Counted from the stretch's first letter, positions 33,840 through 43,097 are shown. The stretch: DNA of 64,000 nt from CAYTPI01 sp964439625 (GCA_964439625.1 CAYTPI010000009.1:62001-126000); one strand, 5' to 3'. The notes: generated by a model from the letters alone, not told the origin. Numbers and translations: made by a program.

Positions 33840-34991
33840 ATGAAAAAATCAGAAATCAACTCAGAAAGCTACGCTAAGATCAAGGTAATTGGTGCTGGTG
33901 GGGCTGGCAACAACGCCGTTAACCGAATGATCGAAGAAGGGATGACAGGCGTCGAGTTTGTAGCCGTCAACACGGATGCACAGTCACTTGACTCGTCGCT
34001 TGCTAAGACTCGTTTGCAGATTGGTAGCAAGCTGACTCGCGGCCTTGGAGCCGGTGGTGATCCAGAAGTTGGGCGTAAAGCCGCTGAAGAGTCTCGTGAA
34101 GATATTGCAAAGACAATCGATCAGGCCGATATGGTATTTATCACCGCTGGGATTGGCGGTGGGACAGGGACTGGCTCATCACCGATTGTTGCTGAGGTTG
34201 CTAAAGAGCAGGGCGCATTAACAATTGGCGTTGTAACACGGCCTTTCTCATTTGAAGGTCGCCAGCGAGACCGCGTCGCAGTTGAAGGTATCGAACGCCT
34301 GAAGAATGCCGTCGACACTTTAATAGTCATTCAAAATGATCGGTTGCTGCGTATCGTTGACAAGCGCGCCAGCTTACAAGAGGCCTTTAGCCTCGCGGAT
34401 GACGTCTTGCGTCAGGGTATTCAGGGTATCAGTGAATTAATTACCGTGCCTGGCCTCATCAACCTTGACTTCGCAGATGTCCGGACGATCATGTCTGAGG
34501 GCGGTGCTGCCTTAATGGCTGTCGGAACCGCTGCTGGTGAAGACCGTGCCCAAAAAGCAGCTGAGCAAGCGATTACAAATGAACTACTCGATGTCACCAT
34601 TAACGGGGCCAGTGGTATTCTGTTCAACGTGACAGGTGGCATGGATATGAGCTTGTTTGAAGTTAACCAAGCGGCTGAAATTATCCGTGAAACAGCCGAC
34701 CCGAATGCTAACCTTATCTTTGGGGCCGTCGTCGATGAGGCAATGGGCGACAGCATCCGCGTCACGGTAATAGCAACAGGCTTCGGCAAAGTGGTTTCAC
34801 AGAGAGGGCGCTTTGGCGATGAGCGTACTTCCGCAGCTCGCCCCGCAACGCAGCAGTATGTTCGTTCGGAGCAAACATACCAACAAGCGCCACAAGAAGA
34901 TACAGCGCCATCCTCCCAGAATTTTGAGCAGAGTGATCTAGATGTTCCAGCTTTTTTGCGCCGTAATCGCCGCAGCTCCGATGACTACTAA
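33840..34991 (+). CDS. ftsZ: Cell division protein FtsZ
   Basis: Tubulin-like GTPase of 383 residues that forms the Z-ring. The GTP signature GGGTGTGSS is at residues 106-114, and the T7 synergy loop NLDFADVRTIM lies near 209. A Gln/Arg-rich variable linker follows (about 320-365). The C-terminal peptide is DLDVPAFLRRNRR, which keeps the conserved D-(I/V)-P-x-F-L-R core that binds FtsA. GAGGAG lies 6 bp upstream of the ATG. Confidence 0.97.
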   Translation: MKKSEINSESYAKIKVIGAGGAGNNAVNRMIEEGMTGVEFVAVNTDAQSLDSSLAKTRLQIGSKLTRGLGAGGDPEVGRKAAEESREDIAKTIDQADMVFITAGIGGGTGTGSSPIVAEVAKEQGALTIGVVTRPFSFEGRQRDRVAVEGIERLKNAVDTLIVIQNDRLLRIVDKRASLQEAFSLADDVLRQGIQGISELITVPGLINLDFADVRTIMSEGGAALMAVGTAAGEDRAQKAAEQAITNELLDVTINGASGILFNVTGGMDMSLFEVNQAAEIIRETADPNANLIFGAVVDEAMGDSIRVTVIATGFGKVVSQRGRFGDERTSAARPATQQYVRSEQTYQQAPQEDTAPSSQNFEQSDLDVPAFLRRNRRSSDDY

Positions 34992-35020
34992 GCATTGAGC
35001 TTCCTGTCAAAATCAGTACG

Positions 35021-35045
35021 GGCCGCTTATGTGAGCGGCCTTTTT
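35021..35045 (+). terminator. Rho-independent terminator of ftsZ
   Basis: A 7-bp GC-rich stem (GGCCGCT/AGCGGCC) with a 6-base loop is followed directly by TTTTT, 30 bp after the ftsZ stop. The next gene is convergent. Confidence 0.85.
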
Positions 35046-35066
35046 GCTCTTTCCTATGACTCTCTA

Positions 35067-35744
35067 CTATCTTGGTAAGATATATTCATGCGGAAATTCG
35101 AGTGCATCCGCAGTTGTGTCGCCATCCTTCAGTGGCTCTTCGTTGAGCCGCTCGAATTCCTCATGCACAATTTTAGACTGTTCCTTCAGGTTGACTGAGG
35201 GCTCCCTAGAGAAGAAAAAGATAGACGTACTCTCCGGGCCGGAGATGAGATTGATCCAGCGACCATCGTCAATTTGAGTACAGGCGCTTTGCACAGTTGG
35301 TGTGCCGCTCACGTTTGCTAGCACACTTCGACCAAACTCTCGGTCTAACTCAACATTTCCATATTTCTTGACGAAGCGCTTTCCGTCATTTAACAAAATG
35401 ACAGCGCCTTCAATCTCTGCTTCATGCTGCTTACGCAGAATGTTTGTAATACCTTCGTGGGATGTTACCCGCTGCCATGCATCGGAGTCTGGTGACCGTT
35501 CTTTCAAACGCTGTATGATTTCAAGGCGTTCCCGATATCGGCTGTAGATTGTTTGAAATTGGGCTTGATTGATCTGCCCTTCCGCTAATTCTTTTGTAAC
35601 ACTTCGGAGTTTCGCTTGCAGCGTCTCCATTGCCTGGTTGATGTTTTCAATGTGCGTACTTTTCAGCTCGACGCTGGTTACCTTTTTTAACTGCTCCGTG
35701 TCGCCGGCTGTAAATGGCAATTGACTTGGTTCATTGTGTGTCAT
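35067..35744 (-). CDS. Coiled-coil protein with Roadblock/LC7-like C-terminal half
   Basis: Soluble protein of 225 residues. Residues 25-95 are strongly helical and charged (ETLQAKLRSVTKELAEGQIN, YRERLEIIQRLKE), probably a coiled coil. Residues 105-200 are alpha/beta, with GAVILLNDGKRFVKKYG and SVLANVSGTP, weakly like a Roadblock/LC7 fold of the kind paired with small GTPases. It is convergent with ftsZ and lies 86 bp after folC on the minus strand. I recognise no catalytic motif, and the domain call is tentative. Confidence 0.65.
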   Translation of the reverse strand: MTHNEPSQLPFTAGDTEQLKKVTSVELKSTHIENINQAMETLQAKLRSVTKELAEGQINQAQFQTIYSRYRERLEIIQRLKERSPDSDAWQRVTSHEGITNILRKQHEAEIEGAVILLNDGKRFVKKYGNVELDREFGRSVLANVSGTPTVQSACTQIDDGRWINLISGPESTSIFFFSREPSVNLKEQSKIVHEEFERLNEEPLKDGDTTADALEFPHEYILPR

Positions 35745-35830
35745 TTACTCGTCCAGTTCTACCTGTAAATTTATTAATCTTATTAATAGTATAATGCCGT
35801 AATTGGTATTTGTTGTACATGACAGTTGAC

Positions 35831-37150
35831 CTATTTTGGCCACAGTGTGTTCTGCGCTTCGATTAATTCCACCGGATACCACCGCGCGCGAATTGCCCCA
35901 ATTAGATAGAGGGAGCCTGTTACTAATACCAGATCAGTGGGGGCTGCTATGCTCAGGGCGGTAGCCAGAGCCTCTAGTGGCTGCCTAACAGGAATAACAT
36001 CGGTTGGAAGTAGCATGGCTAAGTGTTCAAACCCTAGTGCTTGTTTGTGAACGGTATGCTTCTCCGTAGTAATGAGCACATCCGCCGTCTGTGCAATTAA
36101 CTGACCGGCCTCACCGAGTTCCTTAGACTGCATCATGCCTAAGACTACGAGCAGGCGTTCATAATCAAATACATGACCGATAGTTTCAAACAAGCCTTGC
36201 AATTTTTGTTCGTTGTGCGCGCCATCAATCACAACGACTGGCTCTGCCTGAAGTTGCTCCAGCCGACCAGCAAACTGAATGCCCCGCAGCGCTGAATAAA
36301 TAGCAGCCTCATCAACCGTTCGCATCTTTGCGCGTAAATAGAGTTCGAGTGTCGCTAAGGCTGTGGCAGCGTTGTATGCTTGATAGCCTCCTCGTAACGA
36401 CAGCGACAGGTTATCGAATGTGACATCAATGCCTTTGTAGGTGAAGTCAGTTTGCTGCCCTATGGCTAATATCTCGTAGTCGAACGCTGTTCCCATGCGG
36501 ATAAGCGTTGTACTTTGGAGCCAAGCTTCCTTTTCGATGATGTCCACACAAGCGTCAGGGATTGCACCCATAACACAGGGTATCCTACGTTTGATGATGC
36601 CCGCCTTGTGCCACGCAATTTCTTCCAGCGTGTAGCCAAGCCGATCCATATGATCGTATCCAATCGAATTAATGACGGTGACAGTTGGTGTGATGACATT
36701 CGTGCTGCTGAAGCGCCCGCCGGTACCAACTTCGATGATTGCCACATCACAAGCTGCTTCAGCGAATGCCAACATCGCTATGCTAAACCAACCCTCAACG
36801 TAGCGGCGTGTGCGTTTGTCGTTAAGGGCCAGCGGTGCAACTGCTGCAAAGAGCTCTGGAGAAATCAAGTGCCCATCTATCTGGATCCTTTCAAGGGGCG
36901 TTTGTAAATGGGGCGATGTGAAAGTGCCGACCCTTAAGCCATGGGCAGTCAGTAAGGCTTGTAATATTGCAACCACTGACCCTTTGCCCGACGTCCCCGT
37001 GATATGGATCGTGTCGAAGGCTTGGTGTGGGTTTCCTAACGCTGTTAATAGGTTGTCGATTCGTATCAACCGTTGATGTGGTGTTTCATCGGTTAGCGCT
37101 GTCATTTGTAATTGATTTATTTGGCTTAAGAGCAGCTTGTCGTAGACCAT
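35831..37150 (-). CDS. folC: Folylpolyglutamate synthase / dihydrofolate synthase
   Basis: Adds glutamate to dihydropteroate and folates using ATP. The 439 residues are full length. The P-loop THITGTSGKGSVVA lies at about residues 46-60, with HLQTPLERIQIDG next, the Mur-ligase-type metal and substrate motif AIIEVGTGGRFSSTNV, SIGYDHMDRLGYTLEEIAWHKAGI (truncated here) and VVIDGAHNEQKL in the C-terminal domain. The start ATG is 2 bp from the stop of the upstream kinase-like gene, so the two are cotranscribed. Confidence 0.93.
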   Translation of the reverse strand: MVYDKLLLSQINQLQMTALTDETPHQRLIRIDNLLTALGNPHQAFDTIHITGTSGKGSVVAILQALLTAHGLRVGTFTSPHLQTPLERIQIDGHLISPELFAAVAPLALNDKRTRRYVEGWFSIAMLAFAEAACDVAIIEVGTGGRFSSTNVITPTVTVINSIGYDHMDRLGYTLEEIAWHKAGIIKRRIPCVMGAIPDACVDIIEKEAWLQSTTLIRMGTAFDYEILAIGQQTDFTYKGIDVTFDNLSLSLRGGYQAYNAATALATLELYLRAKMRTVDEAAIYSALRGIQFAGRLEQLQAEPVVVIDGAHNEQKLQGLFETIGHVFDYERLLVVLGMMQSKELGEAGQLIAQTADVLITTEKHTVHKQALGFEHLAMLLPTDVIPVRQPLEALATALSIAAPTDLVLVTGSLYLIGAIRARWYPVELIEAQNTLWPK

Positions 37151-37152
37151 GT

Positions 37153-38022
37153 CTAACCCACGTAGCGCTGCAAAATGCTATCAACCTTGCTGCCGTACCC
37201 TTCACCGAATAAGTTTAGATGCACGAGCAAATAATACAGTTGGTAGATGTCGCTGCGCTCGACATACCCAGCAGGTAGCGGATACACCTCAGCATAAGCA
37301 TCGTAAAAAGTCTGTGAGAACCCTCCGAATAGACGCGACATAGCAAGATCGACCTCGCGATTACCATAGTAGATGGCTGGATCGATCAATACCGGATTAC
37401 TTTTTTCATCGACCATCCAATTTCCGCCCCAAAGATCACCATGCAGTAAGGCTGGTGTTAGATGCGTTTCATTAATTAGGGTGCCAAGGTTGGTCTGTAA
37501 ATGATGAAGCTGTTGCCCTCGTTTACGCGTCAGGTAACCGCGTTTGGCTGCTATCTCTGTTTGAGTAGCCAGTCTCTGTGATGCATAGAACGTAACCCAA
37601 CTATCTTCCCACCTGTTGTACTGAGGCAGTTCTCCGATGTAGTTATCTTCTGCCCAGCCGTAAGCCTCAGCGGTTGTTTGGTGTAGTTGTGCTAACTGAC
37701 GCCCGAGCCGTTCTGAAGTTTCTCGCGTGCGTTTACCTGCTGGAATCCATTCCAGCACGAGGTAGTTTGTACCGCCATCCGTGATCCCGTTCGCTATCAC
37801 CTCTGGAACGCGGATAACAGACGCTTGCCTTAATGCCTGAAGCCCGGCAATCTCTGCAACGAAGAATTCCTTTGGGGCATCTTTGTTTGCTTTTACGAAC
37901 ACCTTGCCGGACTTGGTTTCAACGCGATAGCTTTGGTTGATGCTGCCACCACCGATATGAGAAACATGTTGAATATCAGCATTGAGCGCAGAATCTATGG
38001 TAGAGCGCAGATCAGAATCCAT
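37153..38022 (-). CDS. Fructosamine-kinase-like aminoglycoside-phosphotransferase-fold kinase
   Basis: Protein of 289 residues of the FN3K/YniA family, which phosphorylates ketoamines on glycated amines to start deglycation. The ATP region contains INQSYRVETKSGKVFVKAN. The catalytic motif is LLHGDLWGGNW and the metal motif VLIDPAIYYGNREVDLAMSRLF. The combination HGDLWGGN plus DPA is specific to FN3K-type kinases rather than antibiotic phosphotransferases. The start overlaps the phosphatase gene by 11 bp and folC follows after 2 bp. Confidence 0.88.
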   Translation of the reverse strand: MDSDLRSTIDSALNADIQHVSHIGGGSINQSYRVETKSGKVFVKANKDAPKEFFVAEIAGLQALRQASVIRVPEVIANGITDGGTNYLVLEWIPAGKRTRETSERLGRQLAQLHQTTAEAYGWAEDNYIGELPQYNRWEDSWVTFYASQRLATQTEIAAKRGYLTRKRGQQLHHLQTNLGTLINETHLTPALLHGDLWGGNWMVDEKSNPVLIDPAIYYGNREVDLAMSRLFGGFSQTFYDAYAEVYPLPAGYVERSDIYQLYYLLVHLNLFGEGYGSKVDSILQRYVG

Positions 38023-38476
38023 GCTTCTCTCGGATTTCGTTCAGCAGGCCTTCTGTGCCAGCTTCAACCAGCTCATATACATAGTCGAAATTACCTGTGT
38101 AGTAGGGGTCTGGTACATCAGTTTCGTCGACCCCACGAGCATAATCCAGCAATAAGCTCACCTGTGCTCTTGTTGATCCCATTCGCTTAACTGCCTGTAG
38201 GTTTGTTTGTGACATGGCAATAAGATAATCTGCGGTTTCCAAATCTTCCTGTTTGATCTGGCGTGCGCGTCCATAGTACGAGATATTGTTTTGCTGCAGA
38301 ATACGTCGGGTTCCGCTATGTGCCTCTTCACCGATATGCCAACGACCGGTTCCGCAAGAATCAACTTTAAAATGATCGCTTAAACCAGCTTTTTCTACTT
38401 TGTCTAAAAAGATGCCTTCTGCCATCGGTGAACGACAGATATTGCCAAGGCAGACGAATGTTACATTGATTGTCAT
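38012..38476 (-). CDS. Low-molecular-weight protein-tyrosine-phosphatase
   Basis: Cytoplasmic phosphatase of 154 residues. The signature CLGNICRS gives the CX5R loop, with C9 as nucleophile and R15 as the phosphate ligand. The general acid Asp is in DVPDPYYTGN. Length and order are normal for the LMW-PTP family. It overlaps the FN3K-like gene by 11 bp, an arrangement seen elsewhere and consistent with a sugar-damage or phospho-repair operon. The true substrate may be phosphotyrosine, phosphoarginine or a small molecule. Confidence 0.93.
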   Translation of the reverse strand: MTINVTFVCLGNICRSPMAEGIFLDKVEKAGLSDHFKVDSCGTGRWHIGEEAHSGTRRILQQNNISYYGRARQIKQEDLETADYLIAMSQTNLQAVKRMGSTRAQVSLLLDYARGVDETDVPDPYYTGNFDYVYELVEAGTEGLLNEIREKHGF

Positions 38477-38936
38477 GGGTTAAACTATGTCCTTGTGAGT
38501 CAGTTTAAAGTTATAAAATAGTTAATTAAGTGTCCTAATATTTCCTAACAATAATAAGAATTGTATCAGAATATAATTCTAAGTAAATCTATAAATATCT
38601 CTATAATATGCGTAGAATAGTGATATTCATAGGTAGGTTTTTTATGATAGCAGACATTTGTTTCGAACATTAGTTTGATAGCAGTTAACGCCACCTTAAA
38701 AAATTGGATGAGTTTGAAAGTTTTAAGGTTAATGATGCATTACTCAGTTGCGAGTGATTTTTCACTATGATATCCTACTCATGCTTGGGAGCCACAGAAC
38801 ATTTTTTCTACGCAACTGATGTGTAAAAATACTTCGAAGCAAACCATATGAAGAAGTGATTATTGTGGTCTAGCACACTAAAGAATAGTTTAAGCACGTA
38901 ACAAACTATTCAAAAAAGGTCACAGGGGTAACTGTT
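38477..38936. other. AT-rich intergenic region before nrdR
   Basis: This 460-bp stretch holds no ORF I would accept. It is much richer in A/T than its surroundings and has many in-frame stops. It must contain the divergent promoters for the phosphatase operon and nrdR. The octamer GATAGCAG occurs twice (near 38646 and 38677). Arms AGAAT/ATTCT occur near 38569. Nothing resembles a known riboswitch or RNA gene. Confidence 0.6.
38875..38890 (+). promoter_or_regulatory. Weak NrdR-box-like palindrome
   Basis: ACACTAAAGAATAGTT has arms ACTA/TAGT around a 6-base centre, roughly like the 16-bp NrdR box (ACAC-A/T-rich-GTGT). It lies 47 bp before nrdR. The right arm matches poorly, so this is only a candidate autoregulatory site. 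Confidence 0.25.
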
Positions 38937-39416
38937 ATGCACTGTCCATACTGTGACGGCATAGATTTTAGGGTGGTCAATACCACCTCTGACCCTGACA
39001 ACGACGAAATACGCCGGCGGAGAGAGTGCCAACACTGTCGTAATCGGTTTACGACAGTTGAACGGGTTAGGCTGCAGTTGCCATTGGTCATTAAGGAAGG
39101 TACAGGTCGAAAAGAGCCCTTTGATCGCGATAAGTTGCGACAAGGAATCGATATTGCCTGTGCCAAACGCCCAGTGTCTTCAGTCGAAATCGAACGATTG
39201 ATAGATGTCATTGAAAGCAAGCTGCGACAAACTGCTCAAGATACGGTGTCCAGCAAAATAATTGGACGGTATGTCATCGAGGGGTTAAAAGAGTTAGACG
39301 AAATTGCGTATCTTAGATATGCCATTGTCTTTCTCGGGTTAGAAAATCTCAGTGCGGTACGAGATGAGATAGACCGAATTCTGACAGCAAAACCGACATG
39401 GGCCTCCAGTAACTAG
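38937..39416 (+). CDS. nrdR: Transcriptional repressor NrdR
   Basis: ATP/dATP-responsive repressor of ribonucleotide reductase genes, 159 residues. The zinc ribbon is CPYC (residues 3-6) and CQHC (31-34) with the family RRRRECQ region. An ATP-cone follows from about residue 49 (PLVIKEGTGRKEPFDRDKL). AGGGG lies 8 bp before the ATG. It is directly followed by nrdJ, its expected target. ATP-cone occupancy switches its oligomeric state and DNA binding, as known for the family. Confidence 0.95.
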   Translation: MHCPYCDGIDFRVVNTTSDPDNDEIRRRRECQHCRNRFTTVERVRLQLPLVIKEGTGRKEPFDRDKLRQGIDIACAKRPVSSVEIERLIDVIESKLRQTAQDTVSSKIIGRYVIEGLKELDEIAYLRYAIVFLGLENLSAVRDEIDRILTAKPTWASSN

Positions 39417-39609
39417 GTCGTTAGCAATAACTATAATCCCAGGCACTTAGCTAGCCGACAGCAGAATATATACGTATAGAAAATAGGTCAGGCGTTTAAT
39501 CACCATGCCTGAACCATAGAAGAGCTTTGCTCTCAGAAGGGAACATACCTTGGTGCACCAAATCGACAAACACATTAACGATATTAAAAATAGGGCTGGA
39601 GGTATCGAT

Positions 39610-42123
39610 ATGGAATACCAACGCTTCCGCCCAGCCTTAGATTACGGTATTAAGCTTACCGACAACGCTAAGACAGTCTTGACGAAACGCTATCTTCGCC
39701 GTGATCAGAATGGTACCCCCGTCGAGACTGCCGAAGAGATGTTTTGGCGGGTAGCCTGGCATGTGGCTGCGCCAGAAGAGACATATGGTAACGATCGGCA
39801 AGAAGTGGCAGAGCATTTTTATTATATGCTGACGCAGAAGTTATTCTTTCCTAATTCGCCGACATTTACTGGTGCTGGTACCCCGCTGGGCCAGCTAGCT
39901 GCGTGTTTCGTGCTGCCAATCGAAGACGATATGGGACGTACTGGGCAGGGTATTTTCGAGACCCTGCGCAATGCAGCGCTCATCCAGCAGACTGGTGGTG
40001 GGAATGGCTTTGCCTTCACAGGCTTGCGCCCAGAGGGAGCCATCGTTAAAAGCAGTAATGGTAAGGCGACCGGGCCGCTCGGTTTCTTGAAAGTCTATGA
40101 TCAAGCGTTCGGTGAGATTGCCCAGGGTGGCACGCGTCGCGGGGCAAATATGGCTGTCCTTAGCGTTGATCACCCGGATGTTTATAAATTCATTGAGAGT
40201 AAGACCAGTGAAGATGCAATCACCAACTTCAACATCTCCGTTGGCATCACTGATAAATTTATGAAAGCCGTTCGCGACGACGCCGACTTTGACCTGATTA
40301 ACCCGCAAGATGGCCAAGTATGGCGCACTGTCCGGGCCCGTGAGCTGTATGCTCATATTGTTGAGCATGCCTACAATAATGGTGAACCGGGTGTTCTCTT
40401 TCTGGATGCGGCCAACCGTACCAACCCAGTGCCACATCTCTACCAACTACAGGCTACCAACCCTTGCGGTGAGCAGTTCCTTGGCCCATACGAGAACTGC
40501 TGCCTCGGTTCAATCAATTTATCACAACACGTTACTGAGGCTGGTCAGGTTGATTGGGAGAAGCTCCGTCGAACAACGGTTTTGGCGACCCGCTTCCTTG
40601 ACGATGTCGTAGACGCCAATGCCTATGTTGATGCCGTGCCAGAACTACGGTTAGCCGCTGAGCGCGTCCGACGCATTGGCCTCGGAATTATGGGTCTTGC
40701 AGACATGATGTATATGTTAGGGGTGCGCTATGGTTCTGAAGAAGGTCAGGAATTTGCCAGCCAAGTAATGGAATTTATTCAGTACCACTGCATGCACACC
40801 AGCGTCGAATTGGCTAAAAAGCGGGGCTCATTCCTTGCCATTCGTGGCAGCATCTTCGACTCACTGGACTTATCTTGGGAAGAGCCAACCCCCTTGATGC
40901 TTTACACGCGTGACTGGGGTCGGCCCTCGCTTGATTGGAGCAACATCACACGTGGCATCATGGAGCATGGCATCCGCAATGGTGCCCATTCAACAGTTGC
41001 ACCAACAGGGACTATCTCGACGGTCTCCGGCGTTGAGGGTTATGGTTGTGAACCCGTTTTTGCTCTGGCGTATGTTCGCTACTTTGATGATGAAGGGGTG
41101 CGCCGTCAGTTGCAGTACACCAGCCCACTGTTGACCAAAGCACTGGATGACGCGGGTATTGTCGGTAACGAGCGCGAGCGCATTATCGAGCAGGTCAACA
41201 TGACGGGCACCTTGCAGGGCCTTGAGGGCGTTCCGGAGAGCATTAAACACACCTTCGTTGTCTCTTCAGACGTTACAGCAGAGCAACACGTTCGCATGCA
41301 AGCGTCACTCCAACGCTTCGTCTCTAACGCCATCAGTAAGACCTGTAACTTCCCAGCGACTGCCACCCGTGAAGATGTCGCTGAGGCTTATCGTCTCGGC
41401 TGGGAGTTGGGTTGTAAAGGTCTGACAGTCTATGTTGCTGGCTCGCGTGACAAGGTTGTTCTTGAAACTGCTGAGACTGCTAAAGCCAAAGAAAAGAAGG
41501 TTGAGCAGTCTGCCGCAGAGATATCCAAGCAAGAGCCAACGTCAGCTGAAAAGGCACTTGTTAAAGCAGAAGCACAGCCCCTACCGTTACAGTATAAGGA
41601 AACTAAGAAGCCGCGTAAGCGCCGCCTGCCGGGGTATACCTATCGTGCTAAAACACCATTGGGCACGACCTTTGTGACCGTCAACCAAAATGGTGGTGAC
41701 CAACCGTTTGAGGTTTTCATCCATACCAGCAAGGCAGGTAGTGAGACGGCTGCGGTCAGTGAGGCCATGGGCCGCCTGATTAGCTACATCCTGCGAATGA
41801 ATAGTAATGTCGAACCGCGTCAGCGTCTGAAAGAGGTCATCCTTCAGTTAGAAGGTATTGGGGGCGGTCGCCCGACTGGCCTTGGCCCGAACCGCGTGCG
41901 CTCACTACCGGATGGCGTCGCCCAGATTTTGGCTGAATATCTTGATGAAGCCATGGTCGGTGAACTCGAACGCCACCAAGATGAAACGCCTGCTGAGGTT
42001 GTGCCAAATAAGGCTCAAATGACAATGTCGATTGGGGATATCTGCCCAGATTGTGGTCAAGGTGCCTTGGTCACTGAAGAGGGTTGCCGCAAGTGCTACA
42101 GTTGTAGCTACAGCGAATGTTAA
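39610..42123 (+). CDS. nrdJ: Adenosylcobalamin-dependent ribonucleoside-diphosphate reductase (class II)
   Basis: Makes deoxyribonucleotides using a thiyl radical generated from adenosyl-B12; no separate radical subunit is needed. From ATG 39610 (GGAGG 7 bp upstream) it has 837 residues; an in-frame TTG at 39550 with AGAAGG is an alternative. The active-site loop is N284-P-C286-G-E288, with TGGGNGFAFTGLRPEG and GGTRRGANMAVL nearby. The C-terminus has a long basic/Ala-Glu linker (about 620-680), then an extra domain and a Cys-rich tail (CPDCGQG, CRKCYSC) for redox exchange or zinc. No cobalamin riboswitch is visible upstream. Confidence 0.95.
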   Translation: MEYQRFRPALDYGIKLTDNAKTVLTKRYLRRDQNGTPVETAEEMFWRVAWHVAAPEETYGNDRQEVAEHFYYMLTQKLFFPNSPTFTGAGTPLGQLAACFVLPIEDDMGRTGQGIFETLRNAALIQQTGGGNGFAFTGLRPEGAIVKSSNGKATGPLGFLKVYDQAFGEIAQGGTRRGANMAVLSVDHPDVYKFIESKTSEDAITNFNISVGITDKFMKAVRDDADFDLINPQDGQVWRTVRARELYAHIVEHAYNNGEPGVLFLDAANRTNPVPHLYQLQATNPCGEQFLGPYENCCLGSINLSQHVTEAGQVDWEKLRRTTVLATRFLDDVVDANAYVDAVPELRLAAERVRRIGLGIMGLADMMYMLGVRYGSEEGQEFASQVMEFIQYHCMHTSVELAKKRGSFLAIRGSIFDSLDLSWEEPTPLMLYTRDWGRPSLDWSNITRGIMEHGIRNGAHSTVAPTGTISTVSGVEGYGCEPVFALAYVRYFDDEGVRRQLQYTSPLLTKALDDAGIVGNERERIIEQVNMTGTLQGLEGVPESIKHTFVVSSDVTAEQHVRMQASLQRFVSNAISKTCNFPATATREDVAEAYRLGWELGCKGLTVYVAGSRDKVVLETAETAKAKEKKVEQSAAEISKQEPTSAEKALVKAEAQPLPLQYKETKKPRKRRLPGYTYRAKTPLGTTFVTVNQNGGDQPFEVFIHTSKAGSETAAVSEAMGRLISYILRMNSNVEPRQRLKEVILQLEGIGGGRPTGLGPNRVRSLPDGVAQILAEYLDEAMVGELERHQDETPAEVVPNKAQMTMSIGDICPDCGQGALVTEEGCRKCYSCSYSEC

Positions 42124-42176
42124 GCTGCATCATATTGCATCCCACCAAAATGCACTGAAAATTCTCTTAGAGCGTA

Positions 42177-42236
42177 AAATATGTGTGGCTGATTTTACCC
42201 GATAGTTACCGAGGCAAAATTCAGCCACACATATTT
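42177..42236 (+). terminator. Long inverted repeat after nrdJ, probable terminator
   Basis: Arms of 16 bp are perfectly complementary (AAATATGTGTGGCTGA and TCAGCCACACATATTT). After a one-base bulge the stem continues with TTTT/AAAA around a 19-base loop. The tail ATTTATTTG is T-rich. It lies 53 bp after the nrdJ stop. The size is larger than a typical terminator, so a bidirectional terminator or an mRNA 3' stabiliser is possible. Confidence 0.65.
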
Positions 42237-42674
42237 ATTTGCTGTAAGAAGGTAAAATAAACTCAGATGGTATCTATCGTATCATAAAGAATAAATCTAT
42301 GTGTCATACGATAGCAGTAGTCTACTGATGCAAGTACAACTCAGAAAATATTTTCCTTAATCTTGCGAAGCGTTACTCTCTCTCAATATATCAACATATA
42401 ATAAATAAACGAAGTTCGTTTCATTGCTATTCCCTATTACATAGTAACTTATACTTTACAAAAGATTAATTAAAGTAGGGCAATCGCATTAAAATATGAG
42501 CCAGATATCTCATTTGACTGCTTTCGAAATGCTGCGTTCATTACGCAGCTTGGAGTCGAAAAGCTAGCGTAGTGGCCCTCTCACATAGAATTGATCCGTG
42601 AAGCAGGCCTATTTTTGGTACAATGCCACAATGCTATTTTGACTCTATTTACTGTTGGCTTGGAAGTACCATCA
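42237..42674. other. AT-rich intergenic region after nrdJ
   Basis: This stretch of about 440 bp has no credible ORF and many stops in all frames. It is AT-rich like the region before nrdR. A short inverted pair TGCG/CGCA occurs near 42532-42550. It must hold the promoter of the lipoprotein gene at 42675. I see nothing else in it. Confidence 0.55.
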
Positions 42675-43097
42675 ATGAAACGCACTGCTCTGCTTGTTAT
42701 TCCGTTAATCCTCTTGCTGACCGCTTGTGCGCCGTCAGCGAATGTACCCCTTGACGACCTGTTTCCGGCAGAGGTAGGGGCTTTTTTGCGCACAGATGGC
42801 CCGTATCAAGATACGCAGATTGACGGAATGGATGTCTCCATTTACCAAGGGCCAGAGGGTATTGTCGTCTTAAAGGTCGGTAAAGTCGGTGAGCCAAATG
42901 TTCCTTCTGCGGTCAGTATCCTTCCGGGAACAGCCACCAACATCTCGGATGACCCAGCGCTTGGGCCACGCTCAGGGGCCTTCTTTGAATTTGCAGGTGA
43001 ATACCATGCGGCTTGGGGCAACGGTGATTGGGTTTTTGTCCTATCGGCGACTTCACCGCAGGCCCGTCTGGCTTTTTTAGGGGGCTATGGCTTCTAA
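42675..43097 (+). CDS. Small lipoprotein of unknown function
   Basis: Lipoprotein of 140 residues. The signal peptide ends at lipobox LLTAC (Cys18). The mature domain of about 120 residues begins with VPLDDLFPAEVGAFLRTDGP and contains PGTATNISDDPALG and GDWVFVLSATSPQA, resembling small periplasmic domains that start with a DLFP-x-x-V-G motif. ATG 42675 has GGAAG 9 bp upstream, better than the start at 42591. It is convergent with and adjacent to the GNAT gene. No family assigned. Confidence 0.75.
   Translation: MKRTALLVIPLILLLTACAPSANVPLDDLFPAEVGAFLRTDGPYQDTQIDGMDVSIYQGPEGIVVLKVGKVGEPNVPSAVSILPGTATNISDDPALGPRSGAFFEFAGEYHAAWGNGDWVFVLSATSPQARLAFLGGYGF

Noticed and set aside
39417..39609. Cobalamin riboswitch before nrdJ
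   Set aside because: The region is only about 190 bp and contains no B12-box-like motif or expected fold that I can see.
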